From an uncultured Candidatus Actinomarinales bacterium (GTDB taxonomy: Bacteria; Actinomycetota; Acidimicrobiia; Actinomarinales; Actinomarinaceae): DNA of 64,000 bases. Below are positions 19,790 to 28,864 of this stretch, piece after piece. The DNA lies in NCBI GenBank assembly GCA_943840565.1, contig CALSUY010000001.1:62001-126000 (forward strand). The letters run 5' to 3'. How positions within the stretch are numbered: the first letter of the stretch is position 1; each line of letters starts with the position of its first letter. A model generated the notes under the pieces. The model was given only the letters and a program-made list of their open reading frames with translations, ran no database searches and was not told the origin of the DNA. A program made the translations under genes and the position numbers.

Positions 19790-20104
19790 ATGGCAAAGCA
19801 ACAACAGCAAATAAGAATAAAATTAAAGGCTTACGACAACTATGTTGTTGATGAGTCTGCGCGTAAAATTGCCGAAACTGTTATTAAGACTCAAGCGAAA
19901 GTAAAGGGTCCAATTCCTCTACCTACTCAAATACATAGATATTGTGTAATAAGATCACCACATGTTTATAAAAAATCAAGAGAGCATTTTGAAATGAGGA
20001 TTCATAAGAGACTTATTGACATTATTGAACCTACTCCAAAAACTGTAGATTCATTAATGAGACTTGATTTACCAGCCGGCGTAGAAGTAGAGATTAAGTT
20101 ATGA
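19790..20104 (+). CDS. rpsJ: 30S ribosomal protein S10
   Basis: 104 residues. [49 protein letters not shown] and the [11 protein letters not shown] segment identify S10, a 30S head protein that also serves as NusE in antitermination. I chose ATG 19790 after GAGGAAG; an upstream in-frame start at 19763 would lie inside the tuf terminator. First gene of the S10 cluster. It overlaps rplC by 4 bp. Confidence 0.95.
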   Translation: MAKQQQQIRIKLKAYDNYVVDESARKIAETVIKTQAKVKGPIPLPTQIHRYCVIRSPHVYKKSREHFEMRIHKRLIDIIEPTPKTVDSLMRLDLPAGVEVEIKL

Positions 20105-20730
20105 ATACATTAATCGCTAAAAAAGTGGGAATGACTCAAATATTTGATGAAGAGTCAAATGCAAAAGGTGTAACAGTATTAGACATTTCAGGATGTCGAG
20201 TAGTACAGATTAAGTCAGCTGAAAAAGATGGTTACTCCGCAGCCCAGCTAACAATAGGGTCTAACAAAAAAGCCAACAGACCAACTAAACAACATTATGA
20301 CAAATACAAAGTCGAACCAGGAGAATGTCTTTATGAGGTTCCCCTTGATGAAGATTCTGAAATCAAATCTGGAACAGAATTAAATGTAAGCGAGTATTTT
20401 GAAGTAGGTCAAAAAATTGACATAACAGGATTTTCTAAAGGCCATGGTTTTACCGGTGTAATGAAACGTCACAACTTTTCCGGACAAAAAGCTAGTCATG
20501 GTGTTCACAAGGTACATAGAGCAGGGGGTTCAATAGGTAATGCCTCATATCCAGGACACGTTTTCAAAGGTCAAAAAATGGCTGGTAGAATGGGTAACCA
20601 AAAAAAGACAATCCAATCTGTAACAATTGTTGAAATCAATGCAGAAAAAAACTACATTTTAGTTAATGGACCTGTTCCAGGTAAAAAAGGAAATATAGTC
20701 CAAATTCAGTCAGCGGTTAAGGTTTCATAA
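20101..20730 (+). CDS. rplC: 50S ribosomal protein L3
   Basis: 209 residues, usual length. The start [14 protein letters not shown] and the long loop reaching towards the peptidyl transferase centre ([27 protein letters not shown]) are typical. L3 is one of the first proteins to bind 23S rRNA. It overlaps rpsJ by ATGA and rplD by a single base (TAATG), so translation is coupled through the cluster. Confidence 0.96.
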   Translation: MNTLIAKKVGMTQIFDEESNAKGVTVLDISGCRVVQIKSAEKDGYSAAQLTIGSNKKANRPTKQHYDKYKVEPGECLYEVPLDEDSEIKSGTELNVSEYFEVGQKIDITGFSKGHGFTGVMKRHNFSGQKASHGVHKVHRAGGSIGNASYPGHVFKGQKMAGRMGNQKKTIQSVTIVEINAEKNYILVNGPVPGKKGNIVQIQSAVKVS

Positions 20731-21353
20731 TGAGTATCAAACTAGACACTTACAATACAGCTGACAACAAAGTCACTAAGAGTCAATTCAATTTTGAAGT
20801 AATTGAGGATATCAATATTGGACTTTTGCATCAAGTCGTAAAATCAAATAGAACAAATTATAGAAATAACACAGCTTCTGTAAAAACAAGATCACAAGTT
20901 TCAGGAACAGGTGCAAAACCTTGGGCACAAAAAGGAACAGGTAGAGCAAGACAGGGTTCCTTACGTTCACCACAGTTTGTAGGTGGTGGTATTGCACATG
21001 GTCCAGGTGGAAGAGTGTATCTTGATAGAACTCCAAAAAAAATGAAAAAGAAATCATTAAATATGGCAATTTCTCAAAGGATAAAAGAAGAAGCCTTATT
21101 TGTCATTGATGGTCAGTCAGTAGATGTACCATCTACAAAGTTAGCTTCTACAGTATTAAGTGAGTTTAATATTGAACGGTCATTCATATTCGTTTATGGC
21201 GAAGGTGATGACAATTTAATTAAATCATTTAGGAATCTAAAAAATTCAAGAATAGTTTCTGTAAAAAAACTTTCTACTTATGACGTCGTCTCAACAGACA
21301 ATGCAGTTTTATCAAAAAATGCAATGGATTACTTAACAGGAGAAGTTAAATGA
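20730..21353 (+). CDS. rplD: 50S ribosomal protein L4
   Basis: 207 residues. The extended loop VKTRSQVSGTGAKPWAQKGTGRARQGSLRSPQFVGGGIAHGP lies in the exit-tunnel wall in known structures and is intact. L4 (as UL4) also represses its own operon in some bacteria; no S10 leader of that kind is visible here. It shares one base with the rplC stop and overlaps rplW by 4 bp. Confidence 0.95.
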   Translation: MSIKLDTYNTADNKVTKSQFNFEVIEDINIGLLHQVVKSNRTNYRNNTASVKTRSQVSGTGAKPWAQKGTGRARQGSLRSPQFVGGGIAHGPGGRVYLDRTPKKMKKKSLNMAISQRIKEEALFVIDGQSVDVPSTKLASTVLSEFNIERSFIFVYGEGDDNLIKSFRNLKNSRIVSVKKLSTYDVVSTDNAVLSKNAMDYLTGEVK

Positions 21354-21637
21354 AGTATTTAGAAGATGTACTAATTTCCCCTGTAATATCTGAAAAGTCA
21401 TATGACAGAATTTCAGATTCTAATGCCTACACTTTTTTTGTTCATTCAGATGCCAATAAGCCTGAGATAAAAAGAGCTGCTCAAGAGCTATTTGATGTCG
21501 AAGTATTATCAGTTAATACAATGTATAGAAAAGGCAAGAAAAAAAGATTTGGTTATATTTTAGGTCAACAAAGCACAAAGAAGATTGCAATAATCACCCT
21601 CCAAGAGGGAGACACTATTGAGGCATTCGGGGTATAG
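21350..21637 (+). CDS. rplW: 50S ribosomal protein L23
   Basis: 95 residues. DVLISPVISEKSYDRI at the N-terminus and the basic KGKKKRFGYILGQQSTKKIAII near residues 60-82 fit L23. It sits at the tunnel exit and is the docking site for trigger factor and SRP. It overlaps rplD by ATGA and ends 3 bp before rplB. Confidence 0.94.
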   Translation: MKYLEDVLISPVISEKSYDRISDSNAYTFFVHSDANKPEIKRAAQELFDVEVLSVNTMYRKGKKKRFGYILGQQSTKKIAIITLQEGDTIEAFGV

Positions 21638-21640
21638 GTT

Positions 21641-22474
21641 ATGGGGCAAAAAAAAATAAGACCAGTAACACCTGGAATGAGGGGACAAGTATCTGGAGAC
21701 TTCAAAGAAATAACAAAAAGTAAACCAGAAAAGTCCTTACTTCAATCTAAAAATTCATCCGGTGGTAGAAATAACAAAGGTAGAATTACCTCAAGACATC
21801 GTGGTGGGGGACACAAAAGAAAGTACAGAATTATAGATTTCAAGAGAACAAAAGATAATATACCAGCAAAAGTAGCAGCGATAGAATATGATCCAAATAG
21901 AAATGCTCGCATAGCTCTTCTTCACTATGTTGATGGAGAAAAAGCATACATTATTGCACCAGATGGAATTATTCCTGGAGCAGAAATAATTTCAGGTCCA
22001 AAAGCTGACATAAAAGATGGTAATTGTCTTCCACTTAGAAATATTCCAGCAGGAACATTTGTACATAATGTTGAGCTAAGACCTGCAGGTGGAGCAAAAA
22101 TGGCAAGATCAGCCGGTTCATCTGTACAGCTTATGAGCAAAGAGGGAGGATTAGCACTTTTAAGACTTCCTTCTGGTGAAATGAGAACTGTTTCCATGGA
22201 TTGCAGGGCAACAATTGGAACGGTAGGTAATGCTGAAGCAGAATTAACAAAACTTGGAAAAGCAGGACGTAAAAGATGGAAGGGTGTTAGACCCCAAACT
22301 CGTGGTGTTGCAATGAACCCAGTTGACCACCCACTTGGTGGTGGAGAAGGTAAATCATCTGGAGGTAGAACTCCGGTAAGTCCTTGGGGTAAGCCAGAGA
22401 AAAAGACTAGAAATAAAAAGAAATATAGTAATAAATCAATTATTAGAGGACGATCCCAAAAGGGTAGAGGTTAA
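21641..22474 (+). CDS. rplB: 50S ribosomal protein L2
   Basis: 277 residues, usual length. [18 protein letters not shown] in the N-terminal domain and [19 protein letters not shown] near the C-terminus, with the conserved histidine close to the peptidyl transferase centre, are intact. L2 is required for subunit association. It lies 3 bp after rplW with start ATG, and rpsS follows 2 bp later. Confidence 0.97.
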   Translation: MGQKKIRPVTPGMRGQVSGDFKEITKSKPEKSLLQSKNSSGGRNNKGRITSRHRGGGHKRKYRIIDFKRTKDNIPAKVAAIEYDPNRNARIALLHYVDGEKAYIIAPDGIIPGAEIISGPKADIKDGNCLPLRNIPAGTFVHNVELRPAGGAKMARSAGSSVQLMSKEGGLALLRLPSGEMRTVSMDCRATIGTVGNAEAELTKLGKAGRKRWKGVRPQTRGVAMNPVDHPLGGGEGKSSGGRTPVSPWGKPEKKTRNKKKYSNKSIIRGRSQKGRG

Positions 22475-22476
22475 TT

Positions 22477-22740
22477 ATGTCAAGAAGTTTGAGAAAAGGG
22501 CCATTTGTAGACGATCATTTACTTTCAAAAGTAGAGGACGCAAAAAATAGTGGCAACAAAACAGTAATCAAAACTTGGAGTAGAAGGTCAACAGTAGTTC
22601 CTGAAATGGTTGGATTGACAATAGCAGTTCATAATGGAAGACAACACCTTCCTGTATTTATTACTGAGGCAATGGTTGGTCATAAACTTGGAGAATTTTC
22701 TCCAACGCGTACTTTCAAAGGACATCCGGGACAGAACTAA
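22477..22740 (+). CDS. rpsS: 30S ribosomal protein S19
   Basis: 87 residues. [40 protein letters not shown] and [16 protein letters not shown] leave no doubt. S19 is a head protein that, with S13, contacts the A-site finger and 50S. It overlaps rplV by one base (TAATG). Confidence 0.97.
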   Translation: MSRSLRKGPFVDDHLLSKVEDAKNSGNKTVIKTWSRRSTVVPEMVGLTIAVHNGRQHLPVFITEAMVGHKLGEFSPTRTFKGHPGQN

Positions 22741-23087
22741 TGGAAAAACAAACAGTTACAGCAAAAAGTAAATATATTAGACAATCTCCATACAAAGTGA
22801 GATTAGTTTTGAATCTCATAAGAGGGTTGAACGTTAATGAAGCACTTAATATATTAACTTTTACAAAAAGAAAAGCTGCTACCGATATTAAACAGCTCCT
22901 AGAGAGCGCGATCGCCAATGCTGAAAACAATTTCGGTATGACATCCGCAAACCTCGAGATCACAAAAGCTATTGCAGACGAGGGACCAACATTAAAAAGA
23001 TTTAGACCTAGAGCTAGAGGAAGTGCTGGAAGAATTAATAAAAGAACTTCCCACATATTAATTGAATTAGAAAGCGTAGAGGGATAA
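22740..23087 (+). CDS. rplV: 50S ribosomal protein L22
   Basis: 115 residues. [22 protein letters not shown] at the start and the tunnel-lining hairpin around [22 protein letters not shown] are standard. L22 lines the narrowest part of the exit tunnel together with L4. It shares one base with rpsS and is followed 2 bp later by rpsC. Confidence 0.96.
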   Translation: MEKQTVTAKSKYIRQSPYKVRLVLNLIRGLNVNEALNILTFTKRKAATDIKQLLESAIANAENNFGMTSANLEITKAIADEGPTLKRFRPRARGSAGRINKRTSHILIELESVEG

Positions 23088-23089
23088 CA

Positions 23090-23980
23090 ATGGGTCAAAA
23101 AACACATCCATATGCATTTAGGATTGGAATCGTTAATGATTGGAAGTCTAGATGGTTTAGCGACAAAGATTATACAAAACTTGTAAACCAAGATTACAGA
23201 ATTCGAGAATTTTTAACAGCAGAACTTTTAAAAGGTGCTCTTTCAAGAATTGATATTGAAAGAACAAGAGATAAAGTTCAAGTAGACATTCATACTGCAC
23301 GTCCAGGAGTTGTTATAGGTAGAAAAGGTGCCGAAGCAGATCGTTTAAGAAAGGGCCTTGAAGAGCTCACAAACCAACCAGTAAAACTCAACATTATTGA
23401 AGTCAGAGAAGCAGAACTGGATGCACAACTTTTAGCACGAGCTGTAGCTGATCAGTTGGAAAATAGAGTTGCTTTTAGGCGAGCTATGAAAAGAGCTGTA
23501 GGTTCAGCATTAAAAGCAGGAGCAGAGGGAGTTAGAGTTGAATGTTCTGGTCGTTTAGGCGGAGCAGAAATGGGTAGAAGAGAGTGGTACAGAGAAGGAA
23601 GAGTTCCTCTACACACCCTTCGAGCAGATATAGATTTTGGTAGAGCAGCAGCTCATACAACAGTTGGTGCAATAGGTGTAAAAGTATGGGTTTACAAAGG
23701 TGACGTAGTGGCAACAAATAAATTACATCAAGAAAAAATTGCTGCCGAAGCATCTTTAGCAAGTGGAGGTCCAGCAAGTGGAAGAGTTAAATCTGTAAAA
23801 TCAAGAGTCGAAGCTGCAGTAGGGGAAGCAAAAGAGTCAAGAATCCTTGAAGCTGGAGGCGGTAAAAAAGCTGGAGAACAAACTTCTAAGATAGTAGAAG
23901 CAGGAGGCGGCAAAAAAATAACTCCCGTAAAAGCACAAGAACAATTTGAAGAAGAAAAATCAATATTGGAAGAAGAATAA
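23090..23980 (+). CDS. rpsC: 30S ribosomal protein S3 with C-terminal extension
   Basis: 296 residues, longer than the common 210-235 and also than many actinobacterial S3 proteins. The KH domain ([20 protein letters not shown]) and the C-terminal core domain ([26 protein letters not shown]) are complete by about residue 215. The rest is a low-complexity tail in which EAGGGKK occurs twice, ending in acidic [11 protein letters not shown]3 forms part of the mRNA entry channel and helicase. The tail is likely disordered; its role is unknown. Confidence 0.95.
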   Translation: MGQKTHPYAFRIGIVNDWKSRWFSDKDYTKLVNQDYRIREFLTAELLKGALSRIDIERTRDKVQVDIHTARPGVVIGRKGAEADRLRKGLEELTNQPVKLNIIEVREAELDAQLLARAVADQLENRVAFRRAMKRAVGSALKAGAEGVRVECSGRLGGAEMGRREWYREGRVPLHTLRADIDFGRAAAHTTVGAIGVKVWVYKGDVVATNKLHQEKIAAEASLASGGPASGRVKSVKSRVEAAVGEAKESRILEAGGGKKAGEQTSKIVEAGGGKKITPVKAQEQFEEEKSILEEE

Positions 23981-23983
23981 TTT

Positions 23984-24394
23984 ATGTTAATGCCTAAAAA
24001 AACAAAATACAGAAAATCCCATAGGGGGAGAAGAAAAGGCATGTCCAAAGGTGGAACGGAAGTTCATTTTGGGGACTTTGGTTTACAAGCAGTAGAAACT
24101 TCTTACATTACCGGACGTCAAATTGAAGCTGCAAGAATAACAATTACACGTACCATGCAAAGAAAAGGTAAAGTTTGGATAAATATTTTTCCGCATAAGC
24201 CTATAACAACAAAACCTGCAGAAGTAAGAATGGGTTCCGGAAAAGGAGCTGTCGAATACTATGTAGCTGTTGTTAAGCCTGGCAGAATAATGTTTGAAAT
24301 CTCTGGTGTTTCTGAGGAAGTAGCAAGAGAGGCTTTTAGAAAAGCAGGACATAAACTACCAATAAATACAAAATTTGTTATGAGGCACACATGA
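23984..24394 (+). CDS. rplP: 50S ribosomal protein L16
   Basis: 136 residues. [54 protein letters not shown] and the end [10 protein letters not shown] are typical. L16 organises the A-site tRNA elbow region of 50S. The ATG at 23984 gives the family's usual MLxPK start; a second ATG at 23990 is less likely. It overlaps rpmC by 4 bp. Confidence 0.96.
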   Translation: MLMPKKTKYRKSHRGRRKGMSKGGTEVHFGDFGLQAVETSYITGRQIEAARITITRTMQRKGKVWINIFPHKPITTKPAEVRMGSGKGAVEYYVAVVKPGRIMFEISGVSEEVAREAFRKAGHKLPINTKFVMRHT

Positions 24395-24609
24395 GTATAA
24401 ATGACCTAAGAGAACTGTCTATTTCGGAGCTTGAGACTAAAGTATCTGAATTAAAAAAAGAACTTATGGAATCAAGATTCTCATTAGCAACAAGTCAGAT
24501 TGAGGACACTTCCATATTTAAAAAAATTAAAAAACAAATTGCACAAGCAAATACAGTTTTAAACCAAAAAAAAAGAGAAGATATGATGAAAGCTGATAAT
24601 AATGAGTGA
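24391..24609 (+). CDS. rpmC: 50S ribosomal protein L29
   Basis: 72 residues, two predicted antiparallel helices as in the family: [25 protein letters not shown] and [20 protein letters not shown]29 sits beside L23 at the tunnel exit. It overlaps both neighbours (4 bp with rplP, 8 bp with rpsQ). Confidence 0.93.
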   Translation: MSINDLRELSISELETKVSELKKELMESRFSLATSQIEDTSIFKKIKKQIAQANTVLNQKKREDMMKADNNE

Positions 24610-24868
24610 CCAAATAGAAAGATCGTCAAGAAAAGTTAAAACTGGTGTTGTTGTCTCAGACAAAAGACAAAATACAGTTACGGTAGCTATTGAGCTACAG
24701 TATCCTCATCCAAAATATGGAAAGATTGTTAAAAAAACTAGAAAGCTTCATGTTCATGATGAAAGTTTTGAAGCAAAAATGGGCGACACAGTAAAAATTA
24801 TGGAAACAAAGCCAATTTCTAAGACCAAAAGGTGGAGAGTCACTGAAGTAATTGAGAGGGCAAGATGA
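24602..24868 (+). CDS. rpsQ: 30S ribosomal protein S17
   Basis: 88 residues, OB-fold. [38 protein letters not shown] and the [16 protein letters not shown] end identify S17, an early-binding protein of the 30S body. It overlaps rpmC by 8 bp and rplN by 4 bp. Confidence 0.95.
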   Translation: MSDQIERSSRKVKTGVVVSDKRQNTVTVAIELQYPHPKYGKIVKKTRKLHVHDESFEAKMGDTVKIMETKPISKTKRWRVTEVIERAR

Positions 24869-25233
24869 TACAAAAAGAATCTCGCCTTAAGGTTGCCGAT
24901 AACTCTGGTGCAAAAGAAGTGTTATGCATCAAAGTAAAAGGTAGTTCAAGAATTAGATATGCAGGTCTAGGAGATGTTTTCACGGCTACTGTCAAAGATG
25001 CAATTCCTGGTGGCCAAATAAAAAAAGGGGATATCGTCGAAGCTGTAGTTGTCAGGACAAGTAAAGAGACAAGAAGAAAAGATGGTACCTATATAAGGTT
25101 TGATGAAAATGCATGCGTAATTATTAACGAACAAGAACAGCCAAGAGGTACAAGAATTTTTGGACCAGTTGGTAGAGAGTTAAGAGAGAAAAAGTTTATG
25201 AGAATAGTATCGCTGGCACCGGAGGTTATCTAA
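24865..25233 (+). CDS. rplN: 50S ribosomal protein L14
   Basis: 122 residues. [22 protein letters not shown] and the C-terminal [27 protein letters not shown] are diagnostic. L14 lies at the subunit interface, forms bridge B8 and binds the silencing factor RsfS. It overlaps rpsQ (4 bp) and rplX (1 bp). Confidence 0.97.
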   Translation: MIQKESRLKVADNSGAKEVLCIKVKGSSRIRYAGLGDVFTATVKDAIPGGQIKKGDIVEAVVVRTSKETRRKDGTYIRFDENACVIINEQEQPRGTRIFGPVGRELREKKFMRIVSLAPEVI

Positions 25234-25535
25234 TGAAGATCAAAAAAGGCGATTTAGTAAAAGTTATTGCTGGTAAAGATAATGGAAAAGAAGGTAAAGT
25301 ATTGCAAGTTTTTCCAAAAAAAGAAAAAGTACTTGTTGAAGGCATCAACATTACTAAAAAACATCAAAAACCACAAGGTCAAACAATGCAAGGTGGCGTA
25401 ATTGACATCACAATGCCAATTCATATTTCGAATGTAGCCTTAGTTGTTAAAAAGAAGAGCGGAAGAGTTGCTTATAAATTTGATAAAAATGGTCAGAAGT
25501 ACAGAGTTCTAGCTCAAACAGGAGATGAAGTATGA
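25233..25535 (+). CDS. rplX: 50S ribosomal protein L24
   Basis: 100 residues, with the KOW motif GDLVKVIAGKDNGKEGKVLQVFP near the N-terminus. L24 starts 50S assembly and lies near the tunnel exit. It shares one base with rplN and overlaps rplE by ATGA. Confidence 0.95.
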   Translation: MKIKKGDLVKVIAGKDNGKEGKVLQVFPKKEKVLVEGINITKKHQKPQGQTMQGGVIDITMPIHISNVALVVKKKSGRVAYKFDKNGQKYRVLAQTGDEV

Positions 25536-26077
25536 TTCCAAGGTTGAAAGAAGCATTTAATACTGGATTAAATGAAGAGATAAAAAAAGAGTTAGGTTTA
25601 GAGAATGTAAACCAAATACCTACTCTTGAAAAAATTGTTCTAAACATTGGTTCTAGTAAAGCTGCAACAGATGGTAGAACCCTAGAGTCAATTGTTGATG
25701 AGCTCACCGCAATATCTGGTCAAAAACCAGTTATTAAAAGAGCAAAAAAATCTATTGCTGGTTTTAAGGTAAGAGAAGGAATGCCAGTGGGTGTTGCAGT
25801 AACGCTTCGTGGTGACAGAATGTGGGAATTTTATGATAGATTCGTTCAAGTTGTAGTCCCTAGGATTAGAGACTTTAGGGGATTTAGTCAAAAGTCATTT
25901 GATGGTAATGGAAATTATTCCCTTGGCTTAAACGAGCAGTTAGTCTTTCCCGAAGTTGAATATGATAAGGTTAGAGACATTCGCGGCATGAATATTACAA
26001 TTTGTACAACCGCTAACGATAATAAAAAAGGATATGTATTATTACACTCGCTAGGGTTTCCTTTTAGAGAGAATTAA
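25532..26077 (+). CDS. rplE: 50S ribosomal protein L5
   Basis: 181 residues. [23 protein letters not shown]-like [23 protein letters not shown] and [21 protein letters not shown] are family hallmarks. L5 binds 5S rRNA and touches P-site tRNA. It overlaps rplX by 4 bp and is followed 2 bp later by rpsN. Confidence 0.96.
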   Translation: MIPRLKEAFNTGLNEEIKKELGLENVNQIPTLEKIVLNIGSSKAATDGRTLESIVDELTAISGQKPVIKRAKKSIAGFKVREGMPVGVAVTLRGDRMWEFYDRFVQVVVPRIRDFRGFSQKSFDGNGNYSLGLNEQLVFPEVEYDKVRDIRGMNITICTTANDNKKGYVLLHSLGFPFREN

Positions 26078-26079
26078 AA

Positions 26080-26385
26080 ATGGCAAAAACAAGTAAAATA
26101 GTTAAAAACAATAAAAGATTAGACACTGTAAATTTTTACACTGAAAAGCGTAAAGATTTACTTGCAATAATTAAAGATCCAGACTCAACTTATGATGAAA
26201 AAAGAGCTGCTCAAAAAAAGATTGCAAAAATGCCAAGAGATGCATCTGCCACTAGACATAGAAACAGATGTCAAGTAACTGGACGACCAAGAGGTACACT
26301 CAGGAAATTTGGTATGTCAAGAAATACATTCAGAGACTTAGCACTCAAAGGAGAGCTTCCTGGAATAAAGAAAGCTTCGTGGTAA
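26080..26385 (+). CDS. rpsN: 30S ribosomal protein S14, zinc-free long type
   Basis: 101 residues. This is the long form without the CxxC pairs of the 61-residue zinc S14; only one cysteine ([12 protein letters not shown]) is present. The end [21 protein letters not shown] is typical. S14 is a late-assembling head protein. In many actinobacteria the long form is the zinc-starvation paralogue, but here it occupies the standard spc-cluster position. Confidence 0.95.
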   Translation: MAKTSKIVKNNKRLDTVNFYTEKRKDLLAIIKDPDSTYDEKRAAQKKIAKMPRDASATRHRNRCQVTGRPRGTLRKFGMSRNTFRDLALKGELPGIKKASW

Positions 26386-26388
26386 AAA

Positions 26389-26787
26389 ATGGTCACTGAT
26401 CCAATATCCGATTTGCTTACAAGACTTAGAAACGCATCTATGGTTTCAAAACCTAGTGTCTCAATACCCCACTCAAACTTTAAGTTTGAACTAGCAAAGC
26501 TTTTAAAAAATGAGGGTTACGTATCAGATGTAAAAGTATCTGGTGAGGGAGTAGAGAAGTTCATTGATATCGATATGAAATATTCGGATGAGGGTATGTC
26601 AGTTATATCTGGTATGAACAGATTGTCAAAGCCAGGCCAGAGAGTTTATTCAAGTTTTGACAAGTTGCCAAGAAACAACGGTGGTTTAGGAACGGTCGTA
26701 GTTTCTACATCACGTGGTCTACTTTCTGACTCGGAGGCTAGAAAAAGAAAACTAGGTGGCGAGTTAATTTGTGAGGTCTGGTCATGA
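26389..26787 (+). CDS. rpsH: 30S ribosomal protein S8
   Basis: 132 residues. It starts TDPISDLLTRLRNASMVSK and ends with STSRGLLSDSEARKRKLGGELICEVW, the classic S8 C-terminus. S8 binds helix 21 of 16S rRNA and, in E. coli, represses the spc operon. It overlaps rplF by 4 bp. Confidence 0.96.
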   Translation: MVTDPISDLLTRLRNASMVSKPSVSIPHSNFKFELAKLLKNEGYVSDVKVSGEGVEKFIDIDMKYSDEGMSVISGMNRLSKPGQRVYSSFDKLPRNNGGLGTVVVSTSRGLLSDSEARKRKLGGELICEVWS

Positions 26788-27335
26788 GTCGTATTGGCAA
26801 TAAACTAATTACAATCCCTGAAAAAGTTGAAGTATTAATAAAAGATATGACAATTTCAGTAAAAGGACCAAAAGGAGAATTGGCAACAACTATTGTTGAT
26901 GACAGAATAACTTTTGAAATAAACGACGGAATTCTTACCTTTTCAAGAACAAGTGAAGACAAAGTTGTTAAAAGCTTACATGGTTTGTATAGATCTCTCG
27001 TCGCAAACAACATAGAGGGTGTTCTAGAAGGTTATTCAAAAACACTTACACTTGTTGGAGTTGGTCACAGAGTGTCAATGAAAGGTAATGATTTAGAAAT
27101 ATTATGCGGGTTCTCGCATCCAGTATTATTTAAAAAAGTTGAAAACATAAAATATGAGGTTCCAGATCAAAATACAATAATAGTTTCTGGTATTGATAAG
27201 GCTCTAGTCGGAGAAGTATCCGCAAACATAAGAGCTATTAAACCTCCAGAGCCATATAAGGGTAAAGGTATTCGTTACAAAGACGAATATGTTCGAAGAA
27301 AAGCAGGTAAAGCTGCTGTGACAGCAGGAGCGTAA
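26784..27335 (+). CDS. rplF: 50S ribosomal protein L6
   Basis: 183 residues, two duplicated domains. SRIGNKLITIPEKVEV, GVGHRVSMKGNDLEI and the end EPYKGKGIRYKDEYVRRKAGKAA are typical. L6 lies near the sarcin-ricin loop and factor-binding site. It overlaps rpsH by 4 bp and ends 1 bp before rplR. Confidence 0.96.
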   Translation: MSRIGNKLITIPEKVEVLIKDMTISVKGPKGELATTIVDDRITFEINDGILTFSRTSEDKVVKSLHGLYRSLVANNIEGVLEGYSKTLTLVGVGHRVSMKGNDLEILCGFSHPVLFKKVENIKYEVPDQNTIIVSGIDKALVGEVSANIRAIKPPEPYKGKGIRYKDEYVRRKAGKAAVTAGA

Positions 27336-27336
27336 G

Positions 27337-27690
27337 ATGGTTATGAAAACAAAGAATCCTAGAATTAAAAGAAAAATTAGAATAAGAAAAAAAATATATG
27401 GAACAGCGACAAAGCCAAGATTGGCTGTGTTTAAAAGTAACAAAAATATTTATGTTCAAGCGATAGATGATTTAGGTCAAAGTACCATTGCAACAGCAAG
27501 TACTTTATCTACTGAACTTAAGAATCAGAATTTAACTGTAGAGATTTCAAAAAAAGTTGGAGAAAAATTAGGTGAAGCACTTAATGAAATTGGAGTTAAA
27601 GAAGCAGTTTTTGATAGAGGTGGATATATTTATCATGGAAGAGTTCAAGCAGTAGCTGAAGGTATAAGAGAAAAAGGAATTAAGTTTTAA
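27337..27690 (+). CDS. rplR: 50S ribosomal protein L18
   Basis: 117 residues. RIRKKIYGTATKPRLAVFKSNKNIYVQAIDD and the end FDRGGYIYHGRVQAVAEGIREKG identify L18, which brings 5S rRNA to 23S rRNA with L5. ATG 27337 is used; an ATG two codons later is possible. It shares one base with rpsE. Confidence 0.95.
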   Translation: MVMKTKNPRIKRKIRIRKKIYGTATKPRLAVFKSNKNIYVQAIDDLGQSTIATASTLSTELKNQNLTVEISKKVGEKLGEALNEIGVKEAVFDRGGYIYHGRVQAVAEGIREKGIKF

Positions 27691-28238
27691 TGGTTGAATC
27701 AGAATTACAAGAGAGCGTTATTCACATAAACAGAGTGGCCAAAGTTGTTAAGGGTGGTAGAAACTTTGCTTTTACAGCCTTGGTAGCTGTTGGGGATGGT
27801 AATGGTAGTGCTGGTATAGGTTATGGAAAAGGTTCAGAAGTTCCTCTAGCTATACAGAAAGCAATTGAAAATGCAAAAAAGGATATACACCAAATTCCTA
27901 TGGCGGGCTCAACAATAGTTCATACAATTACAGGAGAACACGGATCATCAAAGGTTCTTCTTAAGCCAGCTTCTCCAGGTACAGGTATTATTGCAGGAGG
28001 TGCCGCAAGAGAGGTATTGCAAGTTGCAGGAATTAAAGATATTCTTGCTAAGTCTTTAGGCTCACCAACTCACTTGAATGTTGCAAAAGCAACCATCAAT
28101 GGATTACTTGGACAAAGAACTCCAGATTCAGTTGCAAAATTAAGAGGAAAAAAACCGTCTGAAATTGCTCCAAAAGGATTAGTAGATGCTTATGAAAAAA
28201 CTAAAGCTGAAAGAAAAGTAGCTTCACAAGATGTCTAA
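27690..28238 (+). CDS. rpsE: 30S ribosomal protein S5
   Basis: 182 residues. VAKVVKGGRNFAFTALVAVGDG (dsRNA-binding-like domain) and GIKDILAKSLGSPTHLNVAKATINGL are diagnostic. S5 lies at the mRNA entry channel and helps maintain decoding fidelity. It overlaps rpmD by 8 bp. Confidence 0.96.
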   Translation: MVESELQESVIHINRVAKVVKGGRNFAFTALVAVGDGNGSAGIGYGKGSEVPLAIQKAIENAKKDIHQIPMAGSTIVHTITGEHGSSKVLLKPASPGTGIIAGGAAREVLQVAGIKDILAKSLGSPTHLNVAKATINGLLGQRTPDSVAKLRGKKPSEIAPKGLVDAYEKTKAERKVASQDV

Positions 28239-28410
28239 AGTAAAAATCACTCTTAAAAGAAGCCTTATTGGCCAAGGTCACAAGTCGCGTGAAACCATTA
28301 AGTCATTGGGATTAAAAAAAATCAATTCTTCTGTTGAAAGAGATATGGATGACTCTTTACAGGGAATGTTACGAGTTGTAAATCATCTAGTAAGTATCGA
28401 AGAGGTTTAA
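28231..28410 (+). CDS. rpmD: 50S ribosomal protein L30
   Basis: A 59-residue gene between rpsE and rplO. KITLKRSLIGQGHKSRETIKSLGL and the VNHLVSIEEV end fit L30, which usually has 58-60 residues and binds domain II of 23S rRNA. It overlaps the rpsE stop by 8 bp, and rplO starts 2 bp after its stop. Confidence 0.93.
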   Translation: MSKVKITLKRSLIGQGHKSRETIKSLGLKKINSSVERDMDDSLQGMLRVVNHLVSIEEV

Positions 28411-28412
28411 TA

Positions 28413-28862
28413 ATGGATAAATTAAGATTTCATCATCTAAAGCCAACTCCTGGCTCTACAAAAAAGAAGTTAAGAAAAGGTAGAGGTGAAGCTGGTAAAA
28501 GAGGAAAAACTGCTGGTAGGGGTACTAAAGGTACCGGAGCACGTAAAACAGTACCTGCTTATTTTGAGGGTGGTCAGATACCTCTTTATCGAAGAATTCC
28601 TAAATTAAAAGGTATTAGTAATGGACCTAAAATGGCCTACGTGGTCGTTAACGTTTCTGACCTACAGGAAAAAGATATTTCTGGTGAAGTAGACCCTGAT
28701 ACATTAAGAAATCTAGGTCTCACAAGAAAAAAAGGTTTAGTCAAAATACTCGGAAATGGTGAAATTACCAATTCTGTAAATTTGAAAGTACATTCCATTA
28801 GTGAAGTTGCAAAAACTAAAATTGAAAAAGCTGGCGGTACAGTAGAGATCATCGAAGGCTAG
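28413..28862 (+). CDS. rplO: 50S ribosomal protein L15
   Basis: 149 residues. The N-terminal glycine/arginine-rich arm (RKGRGEAGKRGKTAGRGTKG) threads into 23S rRNA in known structures, followed by FEGGQIPLYRRIPK. Ends with a conserved KIEKAGGTVEIIE. It lies in the usual place, between rpmD and secY, with 2-bp gaps. Confidence 0.95.
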   Translation: MDKLRFHHLKPTPGSTKKKLRKGRGEAGKRGKTAGRGTKGTGARKTVPAYFEGGQIPLYRRIPKLKGISNGPKMAYVVVNVSDLQEKDISGEVDPDTLRNLGLTRKKGLVKILGNGEITNSVNLKVHSISEVAKTKIEKAGGTVEIIEG

Positions 28863-28864
28863 TT

